Positions 9,319-19,700 of a stretch of DNA of 64,000 bases are shown here, one piece after another. The DNA is taken from NCBI GenBank assembly GCA_037445895.1, contig JBBIJO010000011.1, positions 13,468 through 77,467 on the forward strand, given 5' to 3'. Under the pieces are notes generated by a model, which worked only from the letters and a program-made list of their open reading frames with translations, was not told the origin of the DNA and ran no database searches. A program made the position numbers and the translations under genes. Within the stretch, counting starts at the first letter, position 1. Each line of letters opens with the position of its first letter. The DNA is from JBBIJO01 sp037445895 (lineage in GTDB: Bacteria; Bacteroidota; Ignavibacteria; Kapaibacteriales; UBA2268).

Positions 9319-11454
9319 TTGAAAAAGTCAATTGGGAAGTTTCTATTAGTGATTATTCCTTTAATTATTTCAATATTTTTGTTATATCCAACGTATAAAT
9401 CCAACGAGTTGGAAGAACTAAGGATTCGTTACCTTGAACAAGCAAAAAAGGCAAAAAATCCACAAGATTCGTTGGCAAAAATTGAATATTTTGAAAAGCA
9501 TTATGGCGAAGCCCTTCTAAACGCCAAGGCAAATCGAATTAAACTTGGCTTAGATTTACGCGGTGGAATGTATGTTACTTTGGAAGTCGATGCATTGAAA
9601 ATGCTCGAAGAATCGGCACAGCGAGATGCTATCGATGATTTATTCACCGAAGTTATCGAAAAGACCAAGATAGAGGGTGGGCAATCGGACGAAGATATTG
9701 TCGATATTTTCAAACGGAACTTCGACCAAATTGCACGCCCAAAACGCAAATTCCTTTCGGATTACTACGACTTTGGAGGCGATGTTACTATTTCGGAAGA
9801 CAAAATAATTGAAAAACTCAAAGAAAATACCCAAGAAGCAATTGACCAAGCACTCCAAGTAATTCGCCAGCGGGTCGATAAATATGGTATATCTGAACCA
9901 ACAATAAATAAAATTGGACAACGAAGGATTCTTCTTGAACTACCAGGGGTTACCAACGAAAAAGAAATGCGACAACTATTGCAAACTACCGCTCGTTTGG
10001 AATTTAAACTGGTAAAAAACGACGAAAATCTTGTTGCTGCTTTCTATAAAATTGATGAGTTCCTTAAAAAAGAAAAACAAATAGGAAAATCTCTACCAAA
10101 TCTGCCCGAAGATACTTTAAAAAATCAACAGGAATTGAAACCTGCCGATACTACCAAAGTTGCAGAAAAAGAGAAATCTACAACCGAAACAGACACAACT
10201 ACAAGCGATACTGCTACAACGGGGAAACAACAAGAACCAGATACCACTAATCCTTACTCTGGTCTTTCGAAAGAAGAGCAAACTCGAAAATATCTCGAAG
10301 ACCATCCATTTACTACTCTATTTGAATCAAATTTCCAACCCCCGAATGCCGAAAGACAACAATACCAACGCGATGTTCGCTTTTACAATGCCTCGCAAGT
10401 TTCGAAAGGAGAATATAGCTTTTCAATTTTCGAAAATGCTTTAAAACAGTTCGAGGTAATAATAAACCGCAAAGAGATTCGCTCTTTGCTACCCTACGAT
10501 GTCGAAATTCTTCGAAGTGCCAAACCAGAAACTATTCGCGATAATCGAGGCAAAGAATATAAAGTCTATTCATTTTATGCTGTTAAACGCGACCCTGAAC
10601 TTACTGGTGAAGTTATCACCGATGCTATTGCAACATACGACCCAACGAACAACCAACCGATAGTTACTATGGCAATGAGTGGCGATGGCGCAGATAAATG
10701 GGCAAAAATTACGGGCGCAAATATCAAAAAGAGGATTGCAATAGTGCTCGATAACCAAGTCTATTCTGCTCCAGTTGTTCAGCAAAAAATTGTTGGTGGT
10801 AATTCGCAAATTACCGGTATGTCCAGTTCCGAAGAAGCTAAACTTTTGAAAATAGTATTAAAAGCAGGTGCACTCAAAGCACCCGTCCAAATCATCGAAG
10901 AAAGAATTGTCGGACCATCACTTGGCGAAGATTCAATCGCACGAGGAATTCAATCCCTTATCATTGCGGCAATCCTTGTTCTATTGTTTATGACCATTTA
11001 CTACTCGTTAGCTGGATTATATGCCAACATCGCTGTATTAATAAATGTTGCGCTAATTGTTGCAATTATGGCTGCTTTCCAAGGAACCTTAACCTTGCCC
11101 GGTATCGCCGGCATTATCTTGACTCTCGGAATGGCTGTTGATGCAAATGTGTTAATTTACGAAAGAATACGCGAAGAGTTGGAAAAAGGTAGGTCCATTC
11201 GTTCCGCTATCGACGAAGGTTTTTCGAAGGCACTTTCTGCTATTCTCGACTCTAATATCACAACGTTCATTACAGGTATAATTTTGTATTTCTTTGGGAG
11301 TGGGCCAATCCAAGGTTTTGCAATGACATTAATGATTGGTATTCTAACAACCCTATTCACTGCAATTCTTATTTCGAAAGCACTTTTTCAAATCACATTA
11401 AATCTTGGTGCAACTTCAGTTAGTTTTGGTCAACCAAAGTCTATTAATGCATAA
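9319..11454 (+). CDS. secD: Protein translocase subunit SecD
   Basis: SecD works with SecF in the inner membrane to drive late stages of Sec export using the proton motive force. Features: N-terminal membrane helix (about residues 7-25), the family signature LGLDLRGGMYVTLEVD near residue 75, a long periplasmic region with the P1 head, and five C-terminal helices ending at about 700 with ITGIILYFFGSGPIQGFA. A Thr/Glu/Lys-rich low-complexity insert lies at about residues 270-320. Translation starts at TTG 9319, set by a strong AAGGGAGG eight bases upstream. secF follows after 17 bases. The unfused arrangement argues against a true Bacteroidota. Confidence 0.95.
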   Translation: MKKSIGKFLLVIIPLIISIFLLYPTYKSNELEELRIRYLEQAKKAKNPQDSLAKIEYFEKHYGEALLNAKANRIKLGLDLRGGMYVTLEVDALKMLEESAQRDAIDDLFTEVIEKTKIEGGQSDEDIVDIFKRNFDQIARPKRKFLSDYYDFGGDVTISEDKIIEKLKENTQEAIDQALQVIRQRVDKYGISEPTINKIGQRRILLELPGVTNEKEMRQLLQTTARLEFKLVKNDENLVAAFYKIDEFLKKEKQIGKSLPNLPEDTLKNQQELKPADTTKVAEKEKSTTETDTTTSDTATTGKQQEPDTTNPYSGLSKEEQTRKYLEDHPFTTLFESNFQPPNAERQQYQRDVRFYNASQVSKGEYSFSIFENALKQFEVIINRKEIRSLLPYDVEILRSAKPETIRDNRGKEYKVYSFYAVKRDPELTGEVITDAIATYDPTNNQPIVTMAMSGDGADKWAKITGANIKKRIAIVLDNQVYSAPVVQQKIVGGNSQITGMSSSEEAKLLKIVLKAGALKAPVQIIEERIVGPSLGEDSIARGIQSLIIAAILVLLFMTIYYSLAGLYANIAVLINVALIVAIMAAFQGTLTLPGIAGIILTLGMAVDANVLIYERIREELEKGRSIRSAIDEGFSKALSAILDSNITTFITGIILYFFGSGPIQGFAMTLMIGILTTLFTAILISKALFQITLNLGATSVSFGQPKSINA

Positions 11455-11471
11455 CAAAAAAGGATTATTAT

Positions 11472-12416
11472 ATGCAATTCTTTAAAAAGCCAAATATTGA
11501 TTTCCTCGGAAAACGAAATACCTTCTTCATCATATCGGGGATTATGACCATAATTGGGATTTTATTGATTGTTTTTGTCGGTTTTCGTTTTGGGATTGAT
11601 TTCACGGGTGGAACCGAAATCGCTCTAAAAGTTCAAAAGAATTTAACTACCGATGAACTACGTAAAAGGCTTGCAAATGCAAAAATACTCCCCGACGAAA
11701 TTAAATCATACGGCGAGTCAAACCAATTCCTTATTCGCCTTAAAGAAGTTGGCGAGGAAGTTACTAAAATTGAAACGAACATAAATTCAACATTGAAGGA
11801 TTATGGTGTCGAAATATTAAAGAAAGATTCTATTGGACCCAAAATTGGACAGGAACTCCGATTTCAGGCTTTAATAGCAATACTACTTGCAATTGTTGCT
11901 ATGCTTATCTATATTGGCTTCCGCTTTGAATTCACATTCGGATTAGGGGCTATTATTGCATTAATTCACGATGTTATCTTTACTATTGGAATGATTATTA
12001 TTTTCGATAAGCTACAAATAATTAATCTGGAAATCAATCAAGGAATTCTTGCAGCTCTCTTAACGGTCGTTGGCTACTCCGTCAACGATACCGTGATTAT
12101 TTTCGATAGAATACGCGAGAATCGAGAAAAGCAAAAAGGAATATCTTTCATTAAAATGGCAAATGCAAGTATCAACGAAACACTATCGCGAACAACTATA
12201 ACAGTTTTGACTGTTCTACTCGTCTTGGTAGTGATGGTTTTCTTCTCGGGTCCCGTCCTCCAAGGATTTGCCTTTACGATGTTGGTTGGTGTGATAACTG
12301 GAACCTATTCTTCCATATTTATTGCCACTGCTTTTGTTGTATTTTATTTAGAAAAAGTGAAAAAAGAAAAGTTGGAAGAAGAAACTAAGCAAAAGCCTGC
12401 GTTAGCTAAATCTTAA
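11472..12416 (+). CDS. secF: Protein translocase subunit SecF
   Basis: Partner of SecD. The 314 residues contain six predicted membrane helices, the SecF signature FRFGIDFTGGTEIALKV at about residues 37-53 and the conserved block YSVNDTVIIFDRIRENR. The C-terminus is a short charged tail. It lies directly after secD and two bases before a STAS-domain gene. Confidence 0.95.
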   Translation: MQFFKKPNIDFLGKRNTFFIISGIMTIIGILLIVFVGFRFGIDFTGGTEIALKVQKNLTTDELRKRLANAKILPDEIKSYGESNQFLIRLKEVGEEVTKIETNINSTLKDYGVEILKKDSIGPKIGQELRFQALIAILLAIVAMLIYIGFRFEFTFGLGAIIALIHDVIFTIGMIIIFDKLQIINLEINQGILAALLTVVGYSVNDTVIIFDRIRENREKQKGISFIKMANASINETLSRTTITVLTVLLVLVVMVFFSGPVLQGFAFTMLVGVITGTYSSIFIATAFVVFYLEKVKKEKLEEETKQKPALAKS

Positions 12417-12418
12417 AA

Positions 12419-12766
12419 ATGGAACAGATAAATTTGAAAAATATCCCAAATCATCCCGAGGTTTCAATTGCTGAACTTCCCGAAAAAGTTCTCGGAGGAA
12501 CTTCGGCTCTCGAATTCTCCAACTTCGTTAAATCTTTAAAAAGTGGTGGCTATAAATTCCTCGTCCTCGATCTGCACAATGTCCGTATTATGAACAGTTC
12601 AGGGCTTGGAATGATAGTAGCTGCCTATACTACTCTTAAAAAGGATACAATTGAACTAATATTGATAAATGTTCCAGAAAAAATACAGCATCTACTATCA
12701 ATAACTCACCTCGACCAAATATTAACTCAATACACCAAATTTGAAGATTTCATTGCAACATTATAA
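12419..12766 (+). CDS. STAS domain protein, anti-sigma factor antagonist type
   Basis: A 115-residue single-domain protein of the SpoIIAA/RsbV type, which binds a serine-kinase anti-sigma factor and is switched off by phosphorylation of a serine. The helix-start motif is MNSSGLGMIVAAYTTLKK; Ser60 corresponds to the phosphorylated serine, while the usual preceding Asp is Asn. The start codon lies two bases after the secF stop, so it is coupled to secDF. No kinase or sigma factor is seen nearby, so its partner must be elsewhere. Confidence 0.85.
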   Translation: MEQINLKNIPNHPEVSIAELPEKVLGGTSALEFSNFVKSLKSGGYKFLVLDLHNVRIMNSSGLGMIVAAYTTLKKDTIELILINVPEKIQHLLSITHLDQILTQYTKFEDFIATL

Positions 12767-12862
12767 AGTCAAAAAACGAAATTATTTCGATCACTTTTTC
12801 AAAAGTTGTTTTTATTCATTATTTTGCATTCGAAGTCATATTAATTTTTATTTCAAAGGGAA

Positions 12863-14140
12863 ATGAGCGTAACTTTAGTTCTTGGCTCCCAATGGGGGGA
12901 CGAAGGAAAAGGGAAAATTGTGGACATCTTGAGCTCGAATACCGATATTGTTGCACGATATCAGGGCGGGGCCAACGCTGGTCATACTGTTGTTTTCGAA
13001 GGAAAGCAGTTCATTCTTCATTTAATACCATCGGGTATTCTTAACCCTACAACAACCTGCATCATTGGAAATGGTGTTGTGGTGGACCCATACGCACTAA
13101 TTGACGAAATTAACCTCCTAAACAGCTTCAATATTACCGTAGAAAATCGTCTTCTAATAAGTAACAAAGCGCACTTAATACTCCCCTACCATAAACTTTT
13201 GGACAAAGCTAGCGAAGAATATGCTACGTCATCAATTGGAACAACAGGTCGTGGTATTGGCCCGGCATACGTCGATAAATTTTCTCGTTGTGGTATTAGG
13301 GCTATCGAGGCTTTGTTTCCGGAACGAATTAAATCACATATTATCGAAAATTTCAAGGAAAAAGCTAAACTTCTTGCATCAGTGTATGGTAAACCTTTCG
13401 AGGAAAAAATCGAAACTATACTAGAAGACTATATCCAAACTTTATCCAAAATCTCGAATTTTATTACTGATACAACTTATTTTTTGAATTCAAAAATAGA
13501 CGCAAACAAAACTATTCTTATCGAAGGGGCGCAAGGAACTCTTCTCGATATTGATCACGGGACTTATCCATTTGTTACAAGTTCAAATCCCACTTCTGGA
13601 GGTGCTTGCACAGGATTAGGTATCCCACCAACGAAAATAAGCAAAATTATAGGTGTTGCAAAAGCATATTCTACGAGGGTTGGTAACGGACCATTTCCAA
13701 CCGAACTCAAAGACAACTTGGGCGAACAAATAAGACAAAAAGGCAAGGAATTTGGCTCAACAACCGGACGCCCGCGCCGATGCGGTTGGTTAGATTTGGT
13801 GGCTTTAAAGTATTCAGTTATGATAAACGGCATCACCGAAATCGCTCTGACAAAAATTGATGTGTTAAGCAAACTCGAGGAAATAAAAATATGCACCAAG
13901 TATATAGTCGACAATTCAACCAGTATGGAATTTCCATCCGAAGCTTTTATTCTTAACGAGGTTCAACCTGTTTACGAAAAGTTGAAAGGCTGGGGAAAAT
14001 CGCTCGTTGGAATTGACTCAATTAACAAGTTACCCAAAGAAACTCTCGACTACGTTAATTTTATTCAAGATTATTTAAGCTGTAAAATTACATTTATTTC
14101 TACTAGTCCCGACAGAGCCGACACAATAATTATTAATTAA
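12863..14140 (+). CDS. purA: Adenylosuccinate synthetase
   Basis: First committed step of AMP synthesis: IMP + Asp + GTP to adenylosuccinate. GDEGKGK (residues 12-18), NAGHTVVF (about 39-46), the GTTGRGIGPAY segment and C-terminal TRVGNGPFPTE and TTGRPRRCGWLD are all present. 425 residues is full length. A weak AAGGG lies just before ATG. ubiE follows after one base, an unusual pairing but clearly co-transcribed. Confidence 0.97.
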   Translation: MSVTLVLGSQWGDEGKGKIVDILSSNTDIVARYQGGANAGHTVVFEGKQFILHLIPSGILNPTTTCIIGNGVVVDPYALIDEINLLNSFNITVENRLLISNKAHLILPYHKLLDKASEEYATSSIGTTGRGIGPAYVDKFSRCGIRAIEALFPERIKSHIIENFKEKAKLLASVYGKPFEEKIETILEDYIQTLSKISNFITDTTYFLNSKIDANKTILIEGAQGTLLDIDHGTYPFVTSSNPTSGGACTGLGIPPTKISKIIGVAKAYSTRVGNGPFPTELKDNLGEQIRQKGKEFGSTTGRPRRCGWLDLVALKYSVMINGITEIALTKIDVLSKLEEIKICTKYIVDNSTSMEFPSEAFILNEVQPVYEKLKGWGKSLVGIDSINKLPKETLDYVNFIQDYLSCKITFISTSPDRADTIIIN

Positions 14141-14141
14141 G

Positions 14142-14846
14142 ATGCGCGACAGAAGCAGCTTCGTCCGTTCTATGTTTAACCGTATCGCTACCCGCTACGA
14201 CTTAATAAACGACTTACTAAGCTTTGGAATTCACAGATTATGGCTCAAGAAGGCTATCCAAATAGTGAGTCCAACCGATAATTTAGCCATTATCGATTTC
14301 GCTACAGGAACTGGGAAATTTGCTATCGAGTTTGCAAAGAAGAACCCTTCTTCTTCGATTGTTGGCTTAGATTTTTCTGAAAAAATGTTGGAAATTGCGC
14401 AGAAACGTGCTTGCAAATTTGGCTATAAGATAGAGTTTCTCCAAGGAGATGCTTTAAACACACCTTTCGAAGATAATACCTTCGATATTGCTACAATTTC
14501 CTATGGTATTCGAAACGTAAATTCAATCGAAAAATGCTTGCAAGAAATGGCACGCGTATTAAAACCAAATGGTAGAATAATTATCGTTGAATTCGGAACA
14601 CCTAAAAAGTGGTTTAAGCCTTTCTACAGACTCTACGAAAACTTATTTATCATACCTTTCGGTGGGATTTTAAGTGGTGAATTCAAAGCATATAAATATT
14701 TAATCTATTCATCACGAAAGTTCCCATCCGACGAAAGCTTCCTAAAAATTCTACGCAAAACCAATCTCTTCAAAAATGAATATTTTATCCCTCTAACTTT
14801 TGGAATTGCCTATCTATATTACGCAGAAGTAAATCGGCAAAAATAA
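14142..14846 (+). CDS. ubiE: Demethylmenaquinone/ubiquinone methyltransferase
   Basis: SAM-dependent C-methyltransferase for the last step of menaquinone synthesis (MenG in menaquinone producers). The family N-terminal FNRIATRYDLINDLLSFGIH, the SAM loop DFATGTGKFA (about residues 50-59), GLDFSEKMLEIA and the second family block GTPKKWFKPFYRLYE are visible. 234 residues is normal length. It starts one base after the purA stop. Which quinone is used cannot be read here; menaquinone is the likely one for this group. Confidence 0.92.
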   Translation: MRDRSSFVRSMFNRIATRYDLINDLLSFGIHRLWLKKAIQIVSPTDNLAIIDFATGTGKFAIEFAKKNPSSSIVGLDFSEKMLEIAQKRACKFGYKIEFLQGDALNTPFEDNTFDIATISYGIRNVNSIEKCLQEMARVLKPNGRIIIVEFGTPKKWFKPFYRLYENLFIIPFGGILSGEFKAYKYLIYSSRKFPSDESFLKILRKTNLFKNEYFIPLTFGIAYLYYAEVNRQK

Positions 14847-15439
14847 TCAGATAGCAAACTCCGAAAACTCTTTGTTTGAATGTTAACAGCACAATTGCAT
14901 AAAACAAACAAAACGTCGCAATTCTTTGTTTATAATTTCTGATCTCATTCGTATATGAACATAATTTAAATTATACTCAATTTGTTAAAGAAAGCAAAAC
15001 AACAGCATTAAAAGTATATAAGCTTTTGATGTCGATAAAATTATTGCATATTTTTTATCATTTTATGATGCATTTTTCAAGGAAAAACAAAAAAACCTTA
15101 ACCAAACTCTTGTTCTTTTAGATACAATTTATAATTATAGTTTTGCTCGAAAGTTCAAAGATGCCGGTAAAAAAACGAATTTTAAAAAATTTATGAGGCA
15201 ATAATGCATACAGCATCAATTTATCCCATAATTTCTTCTGTAACGTAAATATGAACACATTTGGGGAAAGAAGTTGCTATAGGTCCCAAGGTATTAATTC
15301 CACACTGATACATTATTAATTACTCTATCTTTTTCCCGAAACTCATCCACCGTTAACGCCATAACATTTCAATATTTTCCACATACATTTAAAGATATTT
15401 ATTAGTTAAACGTCGTTTCTATATTAAAATTGTTGAAAT
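14847..15439 (+). other. 593-base intergenic region with a possible coding remnant
   Basis: No complete gene is visible. A plus-strand frame open from 15022 to the stop at 15202-15204 (60 codons) reads like protein (AFDVDKIIAYFLSFYD, then TLVLLDTIYNYSFARKF) but has no usable start and a stop directly before it, so it may be the tail of a decayed gene. The remainder is AT-rich with no RNA gene or terminator that I can recognise. Confidence 0.3.
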
Positions 15440-16096
15440 ATGGAACTAACAGAGTTTTGGACAATACTTTCTTATAACGGAATAATATTAGAAGTTGAGC
15501 AATTAAGACAAATTGAACGTTTTGCCGATGAGCTTACTTATTGGAATAACAAGGTGAACTTGATTTCGCGGAAAGATATTGAAAACATAATAGAAAACCA
15601 CATTCTCCATTCGCTTTCAGTGCTGAAGTTTGTTAATATTCCCAAAAAAGGGATGTGTTTAGATGTTGGAACTGGAGGCGGTTTGCCTGGTATCCCTTTG
15701 AAAATTGCACGACCCGATATCTTAATGTTACTTGTGGACTCAATTGCCAAAAAAGTCAAAATTACAAATATGCTTGCTCGACACACAGGTCTAAAAAACA
15801 TAGAAGGGATTTGCCGACGAGTCGAGGATTTCAGCAAAGAAAAAAATAATTTTGCACGTTTCGACGTTGTATTATCGAGAGGAGTTGGGAAGCTTGCTAC
15901 GGTGGTTTCCTGGGTTAAAAACATTGTGAAACAAGGTGGAAAGATTGTTCTTTATAAAGGTGGAAATTTGAATAGCGAAATCGAAGTTGCGAAAAAAACA
16001 TTCCCAAACATAAAGATTGAAGAAAGATTAATTAATTTAGTTGGTTATGATAAGTTCGAAAAAGAAGAGAAGAAAATTGTTGTTTGCTGGTTTTAG
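15440..16096 (+). CDS. rsmG: 16S rRNA (guanine-N7) methyltransferase G
   Basis: Methylates G527 (E. coli numbering) of 16S rRNA. The family N-terminus with NKVNLISRKDIENIIENHILHSL, the SAM-binding CLDVGTGGGLPGIPLKI (about residues 72-88), and the later VVLSRGVGKL and GGKIVLYKGG are clear. 218 residues is typical. No ribosome binding site precedes ATG 15440. The next gene begins inside its last 50 bases. Confidence 0.94.
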   Translation: MELTEFWTILSYNGIILEVEQLRQIERFADELTYWNNKVNLISRKDIENIIENHILHSLSVLKFVNIPKKGMCLDVGTGGGLPGIPLKIARPDILMLLVDSIAKKVKITNMLARHTGLKNIEGICRRVEDFSKEKNNFARFDVVLSRGVGKLATVVSWVKNIVKQGGKIVLYKGGNLNSEIEVAKKTFPNIKIEERLINLVGYDKFEKEEKKIVVCWF

Positions 16097-16778
16097 TAAA
16101 ATCCGAAAAGTTGTTCTATTGTTGTTACTTCTGGCGATAACTACGGGAAGCATTGCCCTTTTGGCTCAAAAACAAAACATATCCAGTAAATTAAAAATTG
16201 CACGAGTGAAGTATTCCGGAGGAGGAGATTGGTATAACGACCCATCCGGCGAGGTGAACCTGCTCAAATTTATTCAGGCAAACACAAATATTCCTGTAGA
16301 ATCTGTATATGAATGGGTCGATTTAGGTAGCGAAAATCTGTTTCTTTATCCAATCCTTTTTCTTACTGGGCATGGAAATGTTAGTTTTTCCGAAAAAGAA
16401 ATCCAAAATCTTCGAGCTTATCTTAAAAACGGTGGTTTCCTTTATATCGACGACGACTATGGCCTCGATAAATACATTCGTAAAGAAATGAGCAAGATTT
16501 TCCCAGGCCAAGAATTTGTTGAACTTCCTTTCAACCACCCAATTTATTCCATCCATTTTAGGTTCGAACGAGGCTTACCAAAAATCCATGAGCATGATAA
16601 CAAGCCACCCGAAGGACTTGGACTATTCTATAATGGAAGGCTATGTGTTTATTATACATTCGAATCGAATCTTGGCGATGGCTGGACCGATCCCGATGTC
16701 CACAAAGATCCTCCTGAACTTCGGGAGAAGGCACTAAAAATGGGCACCAACATTATTGTTTATGCACTAACACATTGA
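16047..16778 (+). CDS. DUF4159 family exported protein
   Basis: A 243-residue protein with an N-terminal membrane anchor or uncleaved signal (about residues 21-42, VVLLLLLLAITTGSIALL) and one DUF4159 domain: KYSGGGDWYNDPSGEVNLLKF, LTGHGNVSFSEKEIQNLRAYLKNGG (split over the middle), GGFLYIDDDYG, and FPFNHPIY-type text. The domain is related to glutamine-amidotransferase-like folds but has unknown function. ATG 16047 was chosen over TTG 16041; it overlaps rsmG by 50 bases. In Bacteroidota relatives this family sits beside DUF58, MoxR and DUF4175 genes; here DUF4175 follows directly. Confidence 0.8.
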   Translation: MISSKKKRRKLLFAGFSKIRKVVLLLLLLAITTGSIALLAQKQNISSKLKIARVKYSGGGDWYNDPSGEVNLLKFIQANTNIPVESVYEWVDLGSENLFLYPILFLTGHGNVSFSEKEIQNLRAYLKNGGFLYIDDDYGLDKYIRKEMSKIFPGQEFVELPFNHPIYSIHFRFERGLPKIHEHDNKPPEGLGLFYNGRLCVYYTFESNLGDGWTDPDVHKDPPELREKALKMGTNIIVYALTH

Positions 16779-16784
16779 AACCCT

Positions 16785-19700
16785 ATGGATATTATTCAAC
16801 CCAAATATAGAGAACTAATTACCAATTTGCGAAAAATTAAAACTTTGAAGTTAACATATTCTATTCTTATTGCATTGTTTAATGCGTTAGCTTTCACAAT
16901 GACTATTGCAATTATTCTAACACTATTGGAATTACTTTTACAAGGAGACAAAGCATTCCGAGCTTCTTTGTTTTTCCTACTCCTTCTTTCGTTTGCTAGT
17001 TCATTTACATTTTTTGCATTGCCCTTTATCCGAACAATATTTTTACCCAAATATAATATTTCGCTCGATGGATTAGCTTTCGAAATCGGTAGTTTTTATC
17101 CTGAAATTAAAGACAGACTATCCAATTCAATACAATTAATGCAAGAATCGGAACATCTACGCGGAATATCCACCGGTTTCATTCATAAAGCTTTCGAGTC
17201 GGCATACGAAGATTCAATAGGCAAAGATTTTTCGGTTGTTCTCGATAAACGCAATTTGAAACTTTCGGCTATACGATTTCTTATTTCTTTAATAGTTTTT
17301 GTATTTTTGTTAATAGCATCGTCTGGGTTTAGTTTTGCTTTTTATCGTATCGTCAACTTTAACAAGTCTTTTATCCCTCCGGCACCTTTTTCTTTAAAGA
17401 TACACCCCAAATATGCTACTGCCAAACGTGGTGAAAATGTTCAAATAGAAGTAAAAGCATACGGAACACCACCACAAAATATTTATCTTAAAATCAAAGA
17501 ACTGCAACAGCAGGATTACGAAACAATCCCGCTTTCATTAGATTCTGGGAACATATACAAATTTGAACTTCTTTTTGTTAAAAACTCTGTCAAATTTTTT
17601 GCCGAAGCAGATTGGATAACAGAAAAAGTCCTTTCGGACATTGGAGAAATTATAGTTATCGAACCCCCACTTGTCGAATCAATATCTGGTAGAGTCATTC
17701 TTCCAAGTTACACTAATAAACCAGCTATTGCTTTTACAGAACAGAATGCAGATATTAACGCATTAATTGGATCGCAAATACAATTAAATATTAATACAAA
17801 CAAGAAAATCAGAAATGCTCGAATTGTTCTTGCCAAAGAATATCTCGCAGATTCAATAGAAGGTAAACAATCGGACACAATTGAATATAGAATGAACGTC
17901 GATGGACAAAAAGCGTCGGGCAACTTTCCTGCCCAATTTACAGGAACGTATTATATCGAAGTTCAGGACTACGATGGTTTAAACAACGAAAATCCATTGA
18001 AATACAAAATCGTTATTTCGAAAGACAACTACCCAGAAATAAAGTTACTGGAACCCCAAACTGATGTAACAATCTCCGAAAATGCAATACTTCCAATGAT
18101 GATTTTTATATCCGATGATTATGGGTTATCGAGTCTCAAACTATATTATAGACTTTCTGCTTCCGAATATGCTGCACCTTGGGAGAAGTTCTCGACGATT
18201 TCTATACCATTTCCCAATAATAATCAAACAGAAATACAAGTTCCGTTTATCTGGGATTTAAATAAATTAAATATTTCCCCATCGGATGAATATGAATTTT
18301 TTGTCGAGGTTGCCGATAACGACCGCGTTAGCGGTCCCAAAGCATCGCGCTCCCAATCGCTTCGACTTAAACTCCCTTCTTTGGATGAAGTTTTGAAAGA
18401 AACAAGTGCATCGCAGCAATCAATTTCGAAAGAACTAGACAAAACGCTTAAACAAGCAAACGAGATTAAACAAGAAATGGAAGAAATACAGCGCGAACTT
18501 CAACGAAAACCGAATACAAGCCAACTCGAGTGGTCCGAGAAGAAAAAAGTGGAGAACCTTATGAACAAGCAAAAGGAATTGACCAACAAATTATCCGATA
18601 TACATAACAACCTTGAAGAACTTACTCGGAAAATGACCGAAAACAATCTGCTTTCTCCCGAAACATTGCAAAAATATATGGAATTGCAAAAACTATTGCA
18701 AGAGGTGAATACTCCAGAATTGCGTCAACTTCAGAAGCAACTTGAGCAAGCTTTGCAAAAACTTTCCCCCGAAGATATTAAAAATGCTCTTCAAAATTTT
18801 AAATTCGACGAGCAACAATTTAGAAAAAATCTTGAAAGGACTATTAAGCTATTAAAACGTTTGCAAGCGGAACAAAAAACCGACGCTTTACTCAAACGTG
18901 CAGAAGAGTTACATCGTAAACAAGAGGAGCTTCAACAGCAAACTCAAAATTCCAATTCGAAAGACCAAAATTTACAGAAAGAACTTGCCGAACGCCAACG
19001 CCAACTTCAGAATGAAATTAGTAATCTAAACGAGGAACTGCAAGATTTAAAAAAATTAATGGAAGAAATCGGCAAAGATATGCCTACAAACGAGTTGAAC
19101 GAAGCACAATCGGAGCTTTCGCCCCAAGAAACCAACCAAGATATGCAGGATGCCAAAAATTCTTTGCAAAGTGGAAATTTCAACAAAGCAAGTCAATCGC
19201 AACAAAAAGCAAAAAATCGATTGAGTAAATTTGCTCAACAAATGAAAAAAGTAAAAGACGAGATGAACAGCCGGACGATAAAAGAAGCAATTAAAAAACT
19301 TCAAAAGTCATTGAACGATGTTCTTACACTTTCGAAAGAACAAGGGCAAATCAAGAAGCAAACACAACAAAGCGATGCTAATTCAACCAAAATGCCTGAA
19401 CTTGCAAGGCAACAATCCAACTTAACCGATGCATTAATGAATGTTGCGAATTCACTTTTCGAATTATCACAAAAAACTTTTTCCGTAACACCGGAAATGG
19501 CTCGTTCGCTTGGAGAAGCACTTGAAAGTATGCAACAAGCAACCGAAGATTTAGCTAACCGAAAAATAAACAACGCTATGAATTCGGAAGGTCAAGCAAT
19601 TCAATCACTTAACAATGCAGCTATGCAAATCCAATCGATGCTCGCTTCTATGCAAGGGCAAGGGTCATGCGACAATCCGGGGGGTATGGGACAAAATGGA

